From Planctomycetota bacterium (GTDB taxonomy: Bacteria > Planctomycetota > Planctomycetia > Pirellulales > Pirellulaceae), in contig JAHWKS010000194.1 in assembly GCA_019347795.1 (NCBI GenBank), positions 1 to 8,111 of the forward strand: a stretch of DNA of 8,111 nucleotides, in the 5' to 3' direction. Shown piece after piece: positions 7,593 to 8,111 of this stretch. The notes below the pieces were generated by a model. It made no database searches, had not been told where the DNA came from, and saw only the letters and a list, made by a program, of their open reading frames with translations. Each line of letters starts with the position of its first letter. Within the stretch, counting starts at the first letter, position 1. The translations under genes were made by a program, and so were the position numbers.

Positions 7593-7976
7593 GTGCGTGG
7601 GAACTTCGTCGGTTATCCGCGACCAGAAAGTCGCGGCCCCATTGAAGCACGTCGTTCGGGCGACCGCTGTTGCCGGCAGCCGCTATTATCCGCGACCAGA
7701 AAGTCGCGGCCCCATTGAAGCATTTCCTGCCGATACCAGTACACCTCCCGCACGTTGTTATCCGCGACCAGAAAGTCGCGGCCCCATTGAAGCCCCTGCC
7801 CAAACCCAAGAGGCGCGTTATGAGTAACGAGCATTATCCGCGACCAGAAAGTCGCGGCCCCATTGAAGCCTCCAGCACTCCGGCTCGCGCACGGGCCTCA
7901 TCGACTTATCCGCGACCAGAAAGTCGCGGCCCCATTGAAGCACGATCAGCGCCGGCTATGGAGCGACGGCGGCCAG

Positions 7977-8012
7977 GTATACGCGACCAGAAAGTCGCGG
8001 CCACATAGAAGC
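7977..8012 (+). repeat. Degenerate CRISPR repeat 6
   Basis: It matches the consensus at 32 of 36 positions. Changes are at repeat positions 1 (T to G), 5 (C to A), 27 (C to A) and 31 (T to A). The outermost stem pair is lost but six pairs remain, so it may still be processed. The handle reads ATAGAAGC instead of ATTGAAGC. Confidence 0.9.
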
Positions 8013-8048
8013 CGGGGGTCCGACAGCGGAGTGGGGAGAGAGGACCGC

Positions 8049-8084
8049 TGATCCGCGAGCAGACAGTCGCGGCCCCCTTGGAGC
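8049..8084 (+). repeat. Terminal degenerate CRISPR repeat 7
   Basis: It matches the consensus at 31 of 36 positions, with changes at repeat positions 2, 11, 16, 29 and 33. The innermost stem pair becomes G-G and the handle reads CTTGGAGC. Repeat register (36-base spacing) is kept, so this is the leader-distal end of the array rather than a chance match. Confidence 0.85.
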
Positions 8085-8111
8085 GCCGCTCTGAGTAAGT
8101 GCCTCCCGCAG

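Larger units (their letters stand above)
7403..7612 (+). promoter_or_regulatory. CRISPR leader region, non-coding
   Basis: This is the 210-base stretch between the csb2 stop and the first repeat. I find no plausible gene on either strand. It should serve as the leader because the repeats run with their ATTGAAGC end downstream and only the far-end repeats are degenerate. It contains two inverted repeats (7415-7436 and 7545-7592) and a pyrimidine-rich patch at about 7527-7546. No clear sigma-70 promoter stands out, so the array may be transcribed by read-through from the cas operon, from a promoter here, or both. Confidence 0.6.
7613..8084 (+). CRISPR. CRISPR array, seven 36-base repeats and six spacers
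   Basis: Repeats lie at 7613-7648, 7686-7721, 7758-7793, 7834-7869 and 7906-7941 (all identical), and at 7977-8012 and 8049-8084 (degenerate). The repeat starts TTATCCGCGACC and ends CCCCATTGAAGC. Inside it, CCGCGAC and GTCGCGG form a 7-bp stem with the loop CAGAAA. The spacers are 37, 36, 40, 36, 35 and 36 bases and are unrelated to one another. The ATTGAAGC end resembles the ATTGAAA-type 5' handle of many type I repeats, which gives the + direction and matches the direction of the cas genes. Csb2 is the expected processing enzyme. Bases 8085-8111 show no further repeat, although the window ends there. Small open frames through the array are artefacts of the repeat unit. Confidence 0.98.

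Noticed and set aside
8017..8046. GGTCC/GGACC inverted repeat inside spacer 6
   Set aside because: Only 5-bp arms about 20 bases apart, at the level expected by chance in GC-rich sequence.
7327..8051. Several open frames on both strands through the csb2 end, leader and array
   Set aside because: Their peptides repeat the CRISPR unit (for example RPESRGPIEA or GRDFLVAD), so they are translations of repeats, not genes.

Overview
The window is dominated by a type I-G (formerly I-U) CRISPR-Cas effector operon that runs directly into its own CRISPR array, all on the + strand. The DNA is GC-rich. The gene set, the repeat ending ATTGAAGC and the neighbouring TraD-like ATPase remnant resemble what I know from Planctomycetota, but this taxonomic guess is inference and there is no rRNA or marker gene here to settle it.

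Layout. Positions 1-925 hold decayed genes: a possible end of a small PLDc_N-type membrane protein, and the C-terminal half of a VirD4/TraD/TraG-like conjugative ATPase broken by a frameshift near position 700. Positions 926-1119 are a short non-coding stretch with a small hairpin and a palindrome, presumably holding the cas promoter. Positions 1120-7402 hold four tightly packed genes: cas3 (helicase with a C-terminal HD nuclease domain), csb3 (in the large-subunit position), csb1 (Cas7 backbone) and csb2 (Cas5-Cas6 fusion). The first three overlap as ATGA, and 15 bases separate csb1 from csb2. Positions 7403-7612 form the array leader, with a striking 17-bp inverted repeat 20 bases before the first repeat. 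Positions 7613-8084 hold seven 36-base repeats and six spacers of 35-40 bases. Repeats 1-5 are identical; the last two are progressively degenerate, which places the leader on the csb2 side.

How it works together. From established knowledge of the subtype, Csb2 should process the array transcript and cap the crRNA, Csb1 should polymerise along the spacer, Csb3 is the candidate for the large (PAM-sensing) subunit, and Cas3 should be recruited to unwind and cut the target. The window has a full candidate interference set but no adaptation genes: the cas4-cas1 fusion and cas2, usually found in this kind of locus, are absent between csb2 and the array. The known system is therefore recognisable. 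Its unusual parts are the missing adaptation module, the large leader inverted repeat, and a possible fossil repeat inside that leader.
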